Positions 26,152-38,345 of a stretch of 64,000 nt of DNA are shown here, one piece after another. The first letter of the stretch is position 1. Each line of letters begins with the position of its first letter. The position numbers and the translations under genes were made by a program. Below the pieces are notes generated by a model. It searched no databases. It had not been told where the DNA came from and saw only the letters and a list, made by a program, of their open reading frames with translations. The stretch is from contig NZ_JAURXB010000258.1 in the NCBI RefSeq assembly GCF_030654605.1, positions 1-64,000 of the forward strand, in the 5' to 3' direction. Origin of the DNA: Bradyrhizobium sp. (GTDB lineage: Bacteria; Pseudomonadota; Alphaproteobacteria; Rhizobiales; Xanthobacteraceae).

Positions 26152-27786
26152 ATGAACGAGCTTCCCACCCCGGCCCGCACAACCGCGCCGCCGATCGTTT
26201 CGGCTGACGCCTTTGACCGGCTCAATTTCCTCGGCTGGCGATGGGGATTGGCGGCCGTCGTCGCCGGTATGGCGGCGTCGTTTTTTCTGCTCGGCTATGC
26301 GCTGGTCTACTGGCGCAATGCCGACATGGATTTCATGGTGGTCTACAACGCGCTTGTCCTCAACGACGGCAAGCCGCAGCGGTTCTTCGATCACACCGCC
26401 TATATCAGCATTCTGTCGGTGCAATACTGGTTCAGGCTGCTGCACGGGCTCGGCCTGCTCGACGCCTGGACGCTGTCCGCCATTCCAGCGGCATCGGATG
26501 CAGCCGGCTTCGACGCGGCGATGACCAGCGCGGTCCGCGCCGGACGCGTGCTGGTCCTGTTGACCGCGACCGGCTGCGTGCTGGTTTTCGCCGGCCTGGT
26601 CCGCCACGTGGTGCGCGACTGGCGGATCGCGATGATGGCGATCTTCGCCTTCGCATTTTCCGGCGGCGTCGCCGTGCATTCGCGTATCTTGCGCAGCGAG
26701 ATGGTGGCGGCCTGCCCTGTCATTTTCGCGGCTCTGATCCTGATCGTGGTCGGCCGCCGCGCCAGCCTCGCCCGTCCGCTGGCGGTGGCGGCAGCCGCCG
26801 CACTATGCGTGCTCGGCCTCGAGAACAAGGTGCAGGCGATCCTGCTGATCGGCGCGCTGCCCATCGTGATCCTGCCGTTCGGCAGCGCCACCGGCACCAG
26901 CGTGGCGTTCTGGCGCCATTCGCCATGGCGCTGGCTGGCAATGGCCGCCGCGGCCGGCGCCGCCATTGCCGCTGTGGCGACGGCGTGGCCGATCATCGCC
27001 ACCGGGTTTGACCGCGCCTTGCTGGATGCCGCCCAGTTCCGCCCCTTGCTGCTCGGCCGCTTCGGCATCTATCAGGCCGCGCTGCTGGTCCTGACCGGCG
27101 GCTGCATGGTCGCTTATGCCAGGATCTGGCGCGTCAGCGCCGCCGAAACGCTGGCGTCGATGTTCACCATGGCCGCCGGCGCATCGATTGCCCTGCTCGC
27201 GCTAAACCTGGAATACAACACCAGCAATGTCATCGCCGTCGTCAATCCGCTGGAGAAAATGCTGTCGTTTGCCGATGCAAGCACAACCAGCGCCGCGATT
27301 GCCTCCGGCCCATGGGGAATCCTGTCGCTGCTCGATGGCATCGGATCGGTGCTGGCGCGCTATACGTTCGTGCTGCATCCGTCCCCGCGGCCGGCGATGT
27401 TTCTGCCATGGTTGATCGTCCCGCTCATCATCTATGCGTGGCGGCGCGACGAAAAGCTGGCCGCGGTCCAGGCCCTGATGCTGCTGCTGGCAGCGATCGG
27501 AATCGACACGCTGACCGTGCGCCGTGGATTGAAATCCGAATATTTCATCTTCACCGATCCGCTGATTATCCTCGCCTTCGCTGTTCTGCTGGAGCCGCTG
27601 AGCGATTTGCGCTTTCACAAATGGGCCTATCCCGTCGGCGCGACGCTGTTCGTACTCCATATCGCCGTCGGCCAGGCCGAGGCAGTCAAATACGCCACCA
27701 AGCGCAGCGGCCCGCAATCGATCTGCGAATGGAACCGGCAATACCTGCCGCTGCTGCCGCTGCCCTGGTGCCCGGCCCGGCCATAA
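26152..27786 (+). CDS. Polytopic membrane protein, glycosyltransferase-39-like
   Basis: 544 residues with around 11-12 hydrophobic helices. The first loop after helix 1 (WRNADMDFMVVYNALVLNDG) and the pattern of short and long loops resemble the GT-C class (PMT/ArnT-like) membrane glycosyltransferases, in which acidic residues of the first periplasmic loop bind metal and sugar lipid. This is a weak structural inference. Start ATG 26152 follows ACTGGAGGC. It is 71 bp downstream of the L,D-transpeptidase. Confidence 0.75.
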   Translation: MNELPTPARTTAPPIVSADAFDRLNFLGWRWGLAAVVAGMAASFFLLGYALVYWRNADMDFMVVYNALVLNDGKPQRFFDHTAYISILSVQYWFRLLHGLGLLDAWTLSAIPAASDAAGFDAAMTSAVRAGRVLVLLTATGCVLVFAGLVRHVVRDWRIAMMAIFAFAFSGGVAVHSRILRSEMVAACPVIFAALILIVVGRRASLARPLAVAAAAALCVLGLENKVQAILLIGALPIVILPFGSATGTSVAFWRHSPWRWLAMAAAAGAAIAAVATAWPIIATGFDRALLDAAQFRPLLLGRFGIYQAALLVLTGGCMVAYARIWRVSAAETLASMFTMAAGASIALLALNLEYNTSNVIAVVNPLEKMLSFADASTTSAAIASGPWGILSLLDGIGSVLARYTFVLHPSPRPAMFLPWLIVPLIIYAWRRDEKLAAVQALMLLLAAIGIDTLTVRRGLKSEYFIFTDPLIILAFAVLLEPLSDLRFHKWAYPVGATLFVLHIAVGQAEAVKYATKRSGPQSICEWNRQYLPLLPLPWCPARP

Positions 27787-27872
27787 CGGGGTGTTGAATG
27801 CGGCCGCTCGTGGGTTGCGCTATCGTCGCCCGAGGCAAAATCTGCGGGAGAACGGCCCCGGGAGGTGTGACC

Positions 27873-28445
27873 ATGATCGACCGCAGGACCATCCTCACGG
27901 CCGCGCTCGCCGCGATCGCAGCCCCGGCCTCGACATCAAGCGCCCTGGCGCAGGCCGCGGTCAGCCGGATCACGGCCTATGCCTTTTCGTTTCCAGCGCT
28001 CGCGGGCGGCGATATCCGGCTCGCCGATCATGCCGGCCGGCCGCTTCTGGTGGTCAACACGGCGTCGTTGTGCGGCTACACCCCGCAATATGCCGGGTTG
28101 CAGGAGCTTTGGACGGAGTTTCACAGCCGGGGCCTGATGATCCTGGGCGTCCCCTCCAATGATTTCGGCGGGCAGGAGCCCGGCGGCGCGGCCGAGATCG
28201 CAAATACCGCGCAGCAGCATGGCGCCACCTTCCCGATCGCGGCCAAGGCCATCGTGAAGGGCCCGAATGCGCATCCGTTCTACAAATGGGCCGCCGAAGC
28301 CCGCCCCAGGGAAGTTCCACGCTGGAACTTCCACAAGTATCTGATCGGGCGCGACGGCTATATCGTGGAGGTCTTTCCCGAGTCCGTCGCCCCATCGGAT
28401 ACCCGCGTCAAAACCGCCATCGCCCGGGCGCTCGCGGACTCCTGA
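27873..28445 (+). CDS. Glutathione peroxidase family protein, exported
   Basis: 190 residues with an N-terminal export signal (MIDRRTILTAALAAI, ending ALAQ; the paired Arg may mean Tat export). The thiol peroxidase triad is present: C67 (NTASLCGYT), Q101 (GGQEPG) and W151 (RWNFHKYL). It should reduce hydroperoxides in the periplasm using a thiol donor. Start ATG 27873 follows GGAGGTGTGACC. Confidence 0.9.
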   Translation: MIDRRTILTAALAAIAAPASTSSALAQAAVSRITAYAFSFPALAGGDIRLADHAGRPLLVVNTASLCGYTPQYAGLQELWTEFHSRGLMILGVPSNDFGGQEPGGAAEIANTAQQHGATFPIAAKAIVKGPNAHPFYKWAAEARPREVPRWNFHKYLIGRDGYIVEVFPESVAPSDTRVKTAIARALADS

Positions 28446-28606
28446 CGCGGCCGAATGAGGCGTATCGGCGACCTATCTTAGGCTTTGGATAAAAGCCGTT
28501 GCCGTGGCGGCGCCGGTCCAATTAGGCTAGTATGATCACGGCAGGAAATGGCCCGGGCTGGTGCAACGAGCCCCGGGGCACGGGATCAGTTTTTGAGGGA
28601 AATCAG

Positions 28607-29551
28607 ATGCGTATTGCGGCAGGTTTGATCTTTGCGGGCGCGGTTGCGCTGTGTGCAACGGGCGCCGCATGGTCGCAGGCCCCCGCCGCCAAGGGTGCGG
28701 CTCCGCAAGCGCCAGCCCCTGCTCCCGCCGCAGCACCCGCTCCTGCCCCGGCGCCGGCGAAGGCCGCTTGCGCCAATCCCGACGCGCTGGGCATCGGCCG
28801 CATCGTGGAAATCGACACCACCGGCGGCCCCGGTTTCGGTTTCGAGCATTTCAAGCAGCTGGATTTCCTGCGCGACAAGGAAGTGGTGCTGACATTCGAC
28901 GACGGCCCGTGGCCGGTCAATACGCCTTCGGTGCTGAAGACCCTGGCGGAGGAATGCACCAAGGCGGTCTTTTTTCCGATCGGCAAACACGCGTCCTATT
29001 ATCCCGAGATCCTGAAGCAGGTGGCCGCCGCCGGACACACGGTCGGTTCGCACACCTGGTCGCACGCCAACCTCAACAACAAGAAGCTGACCGAGCCCCA
29101 GCGCAAGGAAGAAATCGAAAAGGGTTTCAGCGCCGTGAAATGGGCGCTCGGCGCCGCGCCCGCGCCGTTCTTCCGCTTCCCGGCCCTGCAGCATCCGCCC
29201 GAAATGGTCACCTATCTCGGCGAGCGCAACATCGGGATTTTCTCCACCGACCTCGACTCCTTCGACTTCAAGGCGAGCAAGGCCCAGACCATCATCGACA
29301 ACGTGATGAGGAAGGTCGACAAAATGGGCAAGGGCATCGTCCTGATGCACGACTTCCAGAAGCACACCGGGGAAGCCCTGCCCGAGCTGCTGCGCAAATT
29401 GAAGGCCGGCGGCTACAAGGTCGTGCATATGAGGGCCAAGGCGCCGGTGATGACCATCGCGGAGTTCGACGAGAGCGTCATCAAGGACATGAAGCTCCCG
29501 ACCGTCAGCAGCCGCCCGCTGAACAGCGTGGTGCAGACGATTTCGGAATAG
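28607..29551 (+). CDS. Polysaccharide deacetylase (NodB homology domain), secreted
   Basis: 314 residues: signal peptide about 1-23, an Ala/Pro-rich linker (about 25-52), then the NodB-homology deacetylase. Motif 1 TFDDGPWPV carries the catalytic base and a metal Asp, and motif 2 GSHTWSHANL the metal His pair. FFRFPAL and GIVLMHDF are later motifs. It would remove acetyl groups from an extracytoplasmic polysaccharide or peptidoglycan. Start ATG 28607 follows GAGGGAAATC. Despite the NodB fold it is not in a nodulation cluster. Confidence 0.92.
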   Translation: MRIAAGLIFAGAVALCATGAAWSQAPAAKGAAPQAPAPAPAAAPAPAPAPAKAACANPDALGIGRIVEIDTTGGPGFGFEHFKQLDFLRDKEVVLTFDDGPWPVNTPSVLKTLAEECTKAVFFPIGKHASYYPEILKQVAAAGHTVGSHTWSHANLNNKKLTEPQRKEEIEKGFSAVKWALGAAPAPFFRFPALQHPPEMVTYLGERNIGIFSTDLDSFDFKASKAQTIIDNVMRKVDKMGKGIVLMHDFQKHTGEALPELLRKLKAGGYKVVHMRAKAPVMTIAEFDESVIKDMKLPTVSSRPLNSVVQTISE

Positions 29552-29575
29552 CACTGACAGCGCGAGACCACGCGG

Positions 29576-30145
29576 ATGTCGGAACTGCGCATCGATGGCT
29601 ACGTCATCGTGTCCGCCGACGGCATGCTGGCGAACGCCGACGGCGTGATGCCGAACGAACTGAAATTCGAGGGCGACAAGCGGTTCTTCAACGCCGCACT
29701 CGATCGGGCCGATCTGATCGTGCACGGTCGTAATTCTTACGAGGATCAGCCGAACTCACCGAAGCGAAAGCGGATCATCGTGACCCGGTCGACCGGCGCG
29801 CTCGCGCCCGATCCTTCCAATCCCAAGGCCACCTTGTGGAATCCCGCCGGAGCCTCGTTCGAGGCCGCCTGCGAATACGCTGGCGTCCGCGCAGGCACCA
29901 TCGCCGTGATCGGCGGGCCTGTTGTCTTCGAGATGTTCATGGACCGCTACGACACGTTCTGGCTGTCGCTGGCGCCGCGGGTGAAGCTGCCGGGCGGCGA
30001 GCCGTGCTTCCCCGGCGTGCCCGCACGCTCACCGCAAGAGGTGCTGGCCGCACATGGCCTGACTGCCGGCGAAGCGCGAATGCTCGACCCGGCCGACGGC
30101 GTCAGCGTCACGCCGTGGCGGCGGGTTGCTCAGACATCGCCATAG
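29576..30145 (+). CDS. Dihydrofolate reductase-like (RibD C-terminal fold) protein
   Basis: 189 residues resembling the NADPH-binding reductase domain shared by DHFR and RibD: VIVSADGMLANADG near the start, LIVHGRNSYED, IIVTRSTG and TIAVIGGPVVFEMFM. Cytosolic; substrate unknown. It ends by overlapping the convergent DoxX gene by 16 bases and starts 24 bp after the deacetylase gene, so it may share that transcript. Confidence 0.82.
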   Translation: MSELRIDGYVIVSADGMLANADGVMPNELKFEGDKRFFNAALDRADLIVHGRNSYEDQPNSPKRKRIIVTRSTGALAPDPSNPKATLWNPAGASFEAACEYAGVRAGTIAVIGGPVVFEMFMDRYDTFWLSLAPRVKLPGGEPCFPGVPARSPQEVLAAHGLTAGEARMLDPADGVSVTPWRRVAQTSP

Positions 30146-30588
30146 GCCGGCTCCGGCGTCTGCGACGAGCGGCCGTAGCCGGCGATGATGAACAGCGCGC
30201 CGATGATCGACAGGTTTTTCAGCGCCTCGACCAGCATCTTGCCATCCGATGGCGACGCTTGATTCCAGAAGTCATGAAAATAGAAGGTCGCCGCGCCGAC
30301 AAAGAAGATCAGCAGAATGGCAAAGAACCGCGCGCCGAAATTGAGCGCGATCATCAAGCCGGCGATCACCTCGAAGGCTCCGACCGCGATGGCGAGCATC
30401 TGCGGCATCGGCATCCCCGTGATGCCTTCGAGTTGCGTCACATAGGGCGCGATCAGCGCCGGCAACGTCGCCACGACCTTGGCAGCGATGGCATCCGATG
30501 TGGCCTGGATGCCGAAAAGCTTGGCTACTCCCGAATAGATAAAGAGCACGGCGAACAGGATTCGCCCGAAAGTAACAAACGCTGGCAT
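30130..30588 (-). CDS. DoxX family membrane protein
   Basis: 152 residues, four membrane helices, with the family start RILFAVLFIYSGVAKLFG and a central GAFEVIAGLMIAL. DoxX-like proteins are linked in some organisms to quinol oxidation or sulphur redox stress, but most are uncharacterised. Start ATG 30588 gives a short cytoplasmic N-terminus (MPAFVTFG). Confidence 0.88.
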   Translation of the reverse strand: MPAFVTFGRILFAVLFIYSGVAKLFGIQATSDAIAAKVVATLPALIAPYVTQLEGITGMPMPQMLAIAVGAFEVIAGLMIALNFGARFFAILLIFFVGAATFYFHDFWNQASPSDGKMLVEALKNLSIIGALFIIAGYGRSSQTPEPAYGDV

Positions 30589-30728
30589 GATTGGCCTCGT
30601 TGAATGCTGCAAATACCGAAGTCGCGCCGGCTGAGCGATTATGGGCGCTCCGCCGTGGCTTTTCAAACGCTCAAATCAATTCCGCAACCCGTCGACCGCC
30701 AACGGAGCCGGCTTGTTTTCGGCAGGGT

Positions 30729-33038
30729 CTACCCGAACAGGCTCGGTTGCTGGCGGCCGGCACGTTCCTGGGCTTCGACGGCGGCGACCGCGGTCATGTT
30801 GAGAATGCCGCGCGCGGTCACCGAAGGGGTGAGAATATGCGCCGGGCGCGACGGACCGATCAGGATCGGGCCCACCGGAAGCGCGTCGGCCAACACCTTG
30901 ATCATCTGATAGGCGACGTTGGCGGTATCGAGGTTCGGCATGATCAGGATATTGGCGACGCCTTCCAGCTTCGAATGCGGCAGGATCAGTTTTCGCGCGG
31001 TTTCGGATAGCGCGGTGTCGCCCTGCATTTCGCCGTCGGCCTCGATTTCCGGATGGTTCTGCTTCAGAAGCGCCGTGGCGCGGCGCATCTTGCGTGAGGA
31101 ATCGGTGTCGTAGCTGCCGAAATCGGAATGCGAGACGAAGGCGACCTTGGGCTTGATGTTGAAGCGCTGCACATGGATCGCCGCCAGCGCCGCCACCTCC
31201 GCGAGCTCCTCGGCGCTCGGGTTCGGCCTCACCTGGGTGTCGGCGATGAAATAGGCGCCCTTGCTGGTGATCATCAGCGCCAGTGCGGCGAAGTCGCTGA
31301 CACCGGGCATGAAGCCGACGATCTCGCGGACATGGCGCAGATGGCTCATGTAACGGCCTTCGACGCCGCAGATCATGGCGTCGGCTTCGCCGCGCATCAC
31401 AGCGAGAGCGGCGATCACGGTCGCGTTGGTGCGCACCACCGTGCGCGCCGCATCGGGAGTCACGCCGTGCCGGCCGGCGGCATCGATATAGGACTGTACA
31501 TAGGACCGGTAACGCGGATCGTCCTCGGGATTGACGAGGTCGAAATCCTGACCGGCCTTGATGGACAGGCCGAACCGCTTGATCCGCGCCTCGACCACCG
31601 ACGGACGTCCGACCAGGATCGGCCGCGCCAGCTTCTCCTCCAGCACGACCTGGGTCGCGTGCAGCACGCGCTCGTCCTCGCCTTCGGCATAGATCACGCG
31701 GACCGGCTGGGTCTTGGCCTTGGCGAACATCGGCTTCATGACGAGGCCGGAACGGAACGCGAAGCGCTCGAGCTGTGCGCTGTAGTCGTCGAAGTCGGCG
31801 ATCGGTCGCGAGGCCACGCCCGACTCCATCGCCGCCTTCGCCACCGCCGGCGCAATGCGCAGGATCAGCCGCGGGTCGAACGGACTTGGGATCAGCGAGC
31901 CGGGTCCGAACCCCTGCGCTTCGCCGCTGTCAAAACCGGGGGCCACTGCATCCGACGGCGGATCGCGTGCCAGCTGCGCGATGGCATCGACCGCGGCCTT
32001 CTTCATCTCCTCGTTGATCGCGGTGGCGCCGACGTCGAGCGCGCCGCGGAAGATGAAGGGAAAGCACAGGACGTTATTGACCTGGTTGGGAAAGTCGGAG
32101 CGCCCGGTGCAGATCATCGCATCGGGGCGCGCCTTGCGGGCCTCGTCCGGCATGATTTCGGGGGTTGGGTTGGCCAGCGCCATCACCAGCGGCTTGTCCG
32201 CCATCGCCTTGACCATGTCAGGCTTCAGCACGTTGGGCGCCGACAGCCCCAGAAAAATATCGGCGCCGCCGATCACTTCCGCCAGCACGCGCTTGTCGGT
32301 CTTCTGCGCATAGACCGACTTCCAGCGGTCCATCAGCGTGTTGCGGCCTTCATGCACCACGCCGTCGATGTCGCAGACCCAGATATTCTTGCGCTGCGCG
32401 CCCATCGAGACCAGCAGATTGAGGCAAGCGATGGCAGCTGCGCCGGCGCCGGAGGCGACGATCTTGACGTCAGCCAGCTTCTTGCCGTTGAGCAGCAATG
32501 CATTGGTGATCGCAGCGGCGACGATGATGGCGGTACCGTGCTGGTCGTCGTGGAATACCGGGATCTTCATGCGCGCCTTGAGCTGCGCCTCGATCTCGAA
32601 GCACTCCGGCCCCTTGATGTCCTCCAGATTGATGCCGCCGAAGGTCGGCTCGAGCGCGGCCACGGTCTCGACCACACGCTCGACGGTGTCGGCGGCGATT
32701 TCGATGTCGAACACGTCGATGCCGGCAAATTTCTTGAACAGCACCGCCTTGCCTTCCATGACGGGCTTCGACGCCAGCGGACCGATATTGCCGAGGCCTA
32801 GCACCGCAGTGCCGTTGGACACGACGGCGACCAGATTGGCGCGGATGGTCAGGGATGCGGCTTCTGCCGGATCGGCTGCAATGGCCATGCAGGCCGCCGC
32901 CACGCCCGGCGAATAGGCCAGCGCGAGGTCGCGCTGGTTGGCGAGCGGCTTGATCGCCTGGATCTCGAGTTTGCCCGGCCGCGGCAGCCGGTGGTAAGCC
33001 AGCGCCGCGGATTGCAGATCTTCAGAATGGGACGACAT
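30729..33038 (-). CDS. maeB: NADP-dependent malic enzyme
   Basis: 769 residues, the normal length for the bacterial two-domain form. Residues 1 to about 430 are malic enzyme ([25 protein letters not shown] with metal and catalytic Asp, [15 protein letters not shown]ossmann loop). The C-terminal third is a phosphotransacetylase-like regulatory domain ([49 protein letters not shown]). It decarboxylates malate to pyruvate, making NADPH. The PTA-like part is known in rhizobia to bind acetyl-CoA as an inhibitor and lacks transacetylase activity. Start ATG 33038; the open frame continues further upstream into aspS territory but that part is not coding. Confidence 0.95.
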   Translation of the reverse strand: MSSHSEDLQSAALAYHRLPRPGKLEIQAIKPLANQRDLALAYSPGVAAACMAIAADPAEAASLTIRANLVAVVSNGTAVLGLGNIGPLASKPVMEGKAVLFKKFAGIDVFDIEIAADTVERVVETVAALEPTFGGINLEDIKGPECFEIEAQLKARMKIPVFHDDQHGTAIIVAAAITNALLLNGKKLADVKIVASGAGAAAIACLNLLVSMGAQRKNIWVCDIDGVVHEGRNTLMDRWKSVYAQKTDKRVLAEVIGGADIFLGLSAPNVLKPDMVKAMADKPLVMALANPTPEIMPDEARKARPDAMICTGRSDFPNQVNNVLCFPFIFRGALDVGATAINEEMKKAAVDAIAQLARDPPSDAVAPGFDSGEAQGFGPGSLIPSPFDPRLILRIAPAVAKAAMESGVASRPIADFDDYSAQLERFAFRSGLVMKPMFAKAKTQPVRVIYAEGEDERVLHATQVVLEEKLARPILVGRPSVVEARIKRFGLSIKAGQDFDLVNPEDDPRYRSYVQSYIDAAGRHGVTPDAARTVVRTNATVIAALAVMRGEADAMICGVEGRYMSHLRHVREIVGFMPGVSDFAALALMITSKGAYFIADTQVRPNPSAEELAEVAALAAIHVQRFNIKPKVAFVSHSDFGSYDTDSSRKMRRATALLKQNHPEIEADGEMQGDTALSETARKLILPHSKLEGVANILIMPNLDTANVAYQMIKVLADALPVGPILIGPSRPAHILTPSVTARGILNMTAVAAVEAQERAGRQQPSLFG

Positions 33039-33097
33039 TGGTTTCCCCCGGCGGCTTTCCTTGACCCCGAATTCAGACTTCGGTGATCGGAGGTGAG

Positions 33098-34873
<1,776 letters not shown>

Positions 34874-35100
34874 GGTATTCCCAAAAACAGATGTCGGAGA
34901 GGTCGAATCGAGGCCAAAAGCCCCGTCCGAGGAGGGTCAGGGTTTACCCGACGCGGTCAGGCGCGGCAACCGAATGCGGGGTCGATTTTGGCCGCCGAAA
35001 CCGGCGTCGGGAGCGGAAAAGCAGACAAAAAACCGAACCATCCGCGGGCAATGGCGCGAGGACGATTGTCTATTCCCCTCGCGCGCCTATCTTGAAGCCC

Positions 35101-36579
35101 ATGACGGTCCATTTCCCCTTCCAGAACACCTATACGGCGCTGCCGGCGAGCTTCTTTGCCCGGGTGGTGCCGACCCCGGTCGCCGCCCCGCGCCTGATCA
35201 AGCTGAACCGGCCGCTGGCGGTGCATCTCGGCCTCGATCCTGACCTGCTCGACAGCCCCGAGGGAGCCGAGATCCTGGCCGGCAAGCGGGTGCCCGAAGG
35301 CGCCGACCCGATCGCGATGGCCTATGCCGGCCACCAGTTCGGCCATTTCGTGCCTCAGCTCGGCGACGGCCGCGCGATTTTGCTCGGTGAAGTCATCGAT
35401 GCCGAAGGTGTGCGCCGCGACATCCAGCTCAAGGGAAGCGGCCCGACGCCGTTTTCGCGCCGGGGCGACGGCCGCGCCGCGCTCGGCCCAGTGCTGCGCG
35501 AATACATCGTCAGCGAGGCGATGGCGGCACTCGGCATTCCCACCACGCGATCGCTCGCCGCCGTGATCACGGGAGAGAACGTGATGCGCGAGATGCCGTT
35601 GCCCGGCGCCGTGCTGACCCGCATAGCCTCCAGCCACATTCGCGTCGGCACCTTCCAGTATTTCGCGGCGCGCAGCGACACCGAGGGCGTGCGGCGGCTG
35701 GCCGATCACGTCATCGCCAGGCACTACCCGCAGGCCGCAGAGGCCGAGCGGCCCTACCGCGCGCTGCTCGAAGCCGTGATCGCGCGGCAGGCCGATCTGG
35801 TGGCGCGCTGGCTGCTGGTCGGATTCATCCACGGCGTCATGAACACCGACAATTCCTCTGTTGCGGGCGAGACCATCGACTACGGCCCCTGCGCCTTCAT
35901 GGATCACTACGACCCCGCAAAAGTGTTCAGCTCGATCGACGAACAAGGCCGCTACGCCTATGCCAACCAGCCGCGGATCGCGCTCTGGAACCTGACCCGG
36001 CTGGCGGAATGCCTGCTGCCGCTGTTGTCGGACGACAAGGACAAGGCCATCGAAGACGCCCAGGCTATCCTCGGCGAGTTCGCGGAGCGGTTCACGTCGG
36101 CCTATCAGACCGGCCTGCGCCAGAAGATCGGCCTGTTCACGGCCCGCGACGGCGACGAGGCGCTGGTGCAGGACCTGCTGGACGGGATGGCGAAGAACCA
36201 GGCCGACTTCACCCTGACCTTCCGGCGCCTGAGCGACGCCGCGCTCGATCCGGACGGCGATACCGAAGTCCGGCAATTGTTCGCCGATCCATCAGCCTAT
36301 GACGAATGGGCCGGACGCTGGCGGCAACGGATTTCCGGGGAGCCGCAGACCCCCGCCGAGCGGCAGGCTGCGATGCGGTTGGTCAATCCCGCCTTCATTC
36401 CAAGGAATCACCTGATAGAAGCGATGATCGAAGCCGCAGTGAACCGCGACGATTTCGCGCCGTTCGAGGAAATGCTGACGGTGTTGGCAAGGCCGTATCA
36501 GGACCAGCCGGCGTTTGCGGGCTACGCCGATCCGCCGGAGCCGCACCAATGCGTGCTGCAGACGTTTTGCGGGACATGA
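35101..36579 (+). CDS. selO: SelO/YdiU protein AMPylase
   Basis: 492 residues of the SelO pseudokinase family, which transfers AMP from ATP to hydroxyl groups of proteins, a role tied to redox stress. Typical blocks are AYAGHQFGHFVPQLGDGRA, QLKGSGPTPFSRRGDGRA, GVMNTDNSSVAGETIDYGPCAF and NPAFIPRNHLIE. The C-terminus carries two Cys (HQCVLQTFCGT), in the place where eukaryotic SelO has its redox Cys/Sec pair. Start ATG 35101 matches the family; upstream in-frame sequence is not family-like. Confidence 0.95.
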   Translation: MTVHFPFQNTYTALPASFFARVVPTPVAAPRLIKLNRPLAVHLGLDPDLLDSPEGAEILAGKRVPEGADPIAMAYAGHQFGHFVPQLGDGRAILLGEVIDAEGVRRDIQLKGSGPTPFSRRGDGRAALGPVLREYIVSEAMAALGIPTTRSLAAVITGENVMREMPLPGAVLTRIASSHIRVGTFQYFAARSDTEGVRRLADHVIARHYPQAAEAERPYRALLEAVIARQADLVARWLLVGFIHGVMNTDNSSVAGETIDYGPCAFMDHYDPAKVFSSIDEQGRYAYANQPRIALWNLTRLAECLLPLLSDDKDKAIEDAQAILGEFAERFTSAYQTGLRQKIGLFTARDGDEALVQDLLDGMAKNQADFTLTFRRLSDAALDPDGDTEVRQLFADPSAYDEWAGRWRQRISGEPQTPAERQAAMRLVNPAFIPRNHLIEAMIEAAVNRDDFAPFEEMLTVLARPYQDQPAFAGYADPPEPHQCVLQTFCGT

Positions 36580-36713
36580 AAGCCTTCGCCGTTAACCCAG
36601 TTTTTTAAAAGCGCATGCACCATCCGATCGCGCAACTGGGCCTGCGGTTCCACAAATTAACAATCAGTCAACGGGTTCCCTACAAGTCTAACGGCCTGGC
36701 TGGGGGAACTATC

Positions 36714-36827
36714 GTGTTTGACGTATTGGTATTCGAGTTCATGGGACTAGCGATGCTGGCGCTCTGCATCATCGTGCTGGCCACTCCCTCGCAGCGGCGG
36801 CGCCCGCGACGTGTCAGCGACTACTGA
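36714..36827 (+). CDS. Very small membrane protein
   Basis: 37 residues from GTG 36714, with a GGGGGAA ribosome site at a good distance. One membrane helix (LVFEFMGLAMLALCIIVLA) is followed by a strongly basic tail (SQRRRPRRVSD). This helix-plus-basic-tail form is common among bacterial small membrane proteins. No family is recognised; an upstream ATG would add a non-hydrophobic segment. Confidence 0.5.
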   Translation: MFDVLVFEFMGLAMLALCIIVLATPSQRRRPRRVSDY

Positions 36828-37009
36828 CGGATCCATTCCCGGACGGTTGCATTTGACCTTGGCGGCCGCCCGCAGGCGTGTCCCGGCGGCCCTGAGTCCC
36901 TGCCGAAAAATCCCGGCCGGGCCAAAATGCAAGGCATGAATTCGCCGCAAGACCCTTGACATATCAGCGCTTTCGGCCGAACGCGTCTCAAAAGCGTTAT
37001 GGACCGTTC

Positions 37010-38158
37010 ATGGATCTGATTGCCACCACCTCCGACCTTGCCGCGGTATGCGCCCGGCTCGCGAAACACCCGGTCATCACCGTCGATACCGAGTTCCTGC
37101 GGGAGACCACCTACTATCCCCTGCTCTGCGTGGTCCAGATGGCGAGCGCCGAGGAAGCGGTGGTGATCGATACGCTGGCCCAGGGGCTCGACCTCAAGCC
37201 GTTCTTCGATCTTATGGCTGACGAGAAGGTCCTGAAGGTCTTCCATGCCGCCCGGCAGGATATCGAGATCGTCTGGCACCAGTCCGGCACCATTCCGCAC
37301 CCGATCTTCGACACCCAGGTGGCGGCCATGGTGCTCGGCTATGGCGATTCCATCGCCTACGACCAATTGGTCGAGCGCATCTGCGGGCATCGGCCGGACA
37401 AGACCCACCGTTTCACCGACTGGTCGCGCCGGCCGCTCTCCGCCGAGCAGATGCACTACGCGGTCTCCGACGTCACCCATTTGCGCGAGGTGTTCGCGGC
37501 CCTCGACGCCGACCTCAAGAAGCGCGGCCGCAGCGAATGGGTGAGCGAGGAAATGGAGGTCCTGACCTCGCCGAAGACCTACGACTTCCACCCCGAACGT
37601 GCCTGGGAGCGGCTGAAGACGCGGGTGCGCAAGCCGAAGGAGCTGGCGGTGCTGATGGAGGTCGCAGCCTGGCGCGAACAGGAAGCGCAGAGCCGCGACG
37701 TGCCGCGCAGCCGCGTGCTGAAGGACGACGCAGTCGGCGATATCGCCACCCATGCGCCGACCAGTCTCGAACGCCTGGCCAATCTGCGCTCGCTGCCGAA
37801 GGGCTTCGACCGCTCGAAATGGGGCGCCGACATCGTGGCCGCCGTGCAGCGCGGCCTGGCGCGCGATCCGGCTTCGCTGCCGAAGATCGAAAAGCCGCGC
37901 GGCAATTCAAATGGTGCGGCGATCGTCGAGCTGTTGAAGGTGCTGCTGCGCATGACCTCGGAACGCCACGCCGTTGCCAGCAAGATCATTGCCACGGTCG
38001 GCGATCTCGAAGACATCGCCGCGGACGATAACGCCGACGTACCCGCCCTGCACGGCTGGCGCCGCGAATTGTTCGGCGAAGCGGCGTTGTCGCTGAAGCA
38101 GGGCCGACTGGCGCTGGCGATCGAAAAGGGGCGCGTTATTCGGGTCGATCGCGCCTAG
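37010..38158 (+). CDS. rnd: Ribonuclease D
   Basis: 382 residues. The DEDDy exonuclease domain is at about 1-170: [13 protein letters not shown] holds the DxE pair, [14 protein letters not shown] the second Asp, and [14 protein letters not shown] the Tyr/Asp end. An HRDC domain follows at about 205-290 ([22 protein letters not shown] is split across its start). It trims the 3' ends of structured RNAs such as tRNA precursors. Start ATG 37010. Confidence 0.95.
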   Translation: MDLIATTSDLAAVCARLAKHPVITVDTEFLRETTYYPLLCVVQMASAEEAVVIDTLAQGLDLKPFFDLMADEKVLKVFHAARQDIEIVWHQSGTIPHPIFDTQVAAMVLGYGDSIAYDQLVERICGHRPDKTHRFTDWSRRPLSAEQMHYAVSDVTHLREVFAALDADLKKRGRSEWVSEEMEVLTSPKTYDFHPERAWERLKTRVRKPKELAVLMEVAAWREQEAQSRDVPRSRVLKDDAVGDIATHAPTSLERLANLRSLPKGFDRSKWGADIVAAVQRGLARDPASLPKIEKPRGNSNGAAIVELLKVLLRMTSERHAVASKIIATVGDLEDIAADDNADVPALHGWRRELFGEAALSLKQGRLALAIEKGRVIRVDRA

Positions 38159-38345
38159 TCGGACTTTCGATGTGTAGTGGCCTGACCCGCGCTTGATGCC
38201 GGGACCAAGGCGCCTTCGCTGCCCAGGCGACCTCGATTTGGTGCTTCCGCTCGCTACTGTGATGCCGGTCACGAACGAGACCTGAAATTTTTGAAAAAGT
38301 GCCGTTTGATGATACGCTTTGTGCTCAGGCTCACGGTGGACACCT

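Noticed and set aside
28607..29551. nodB nodulation gene
   Set aside because: The NodB-homology domain is present, but the protein is secreted, has an Ala/Pro linker, and no nod genes are near. It is a general polysaccharide deacetylase.
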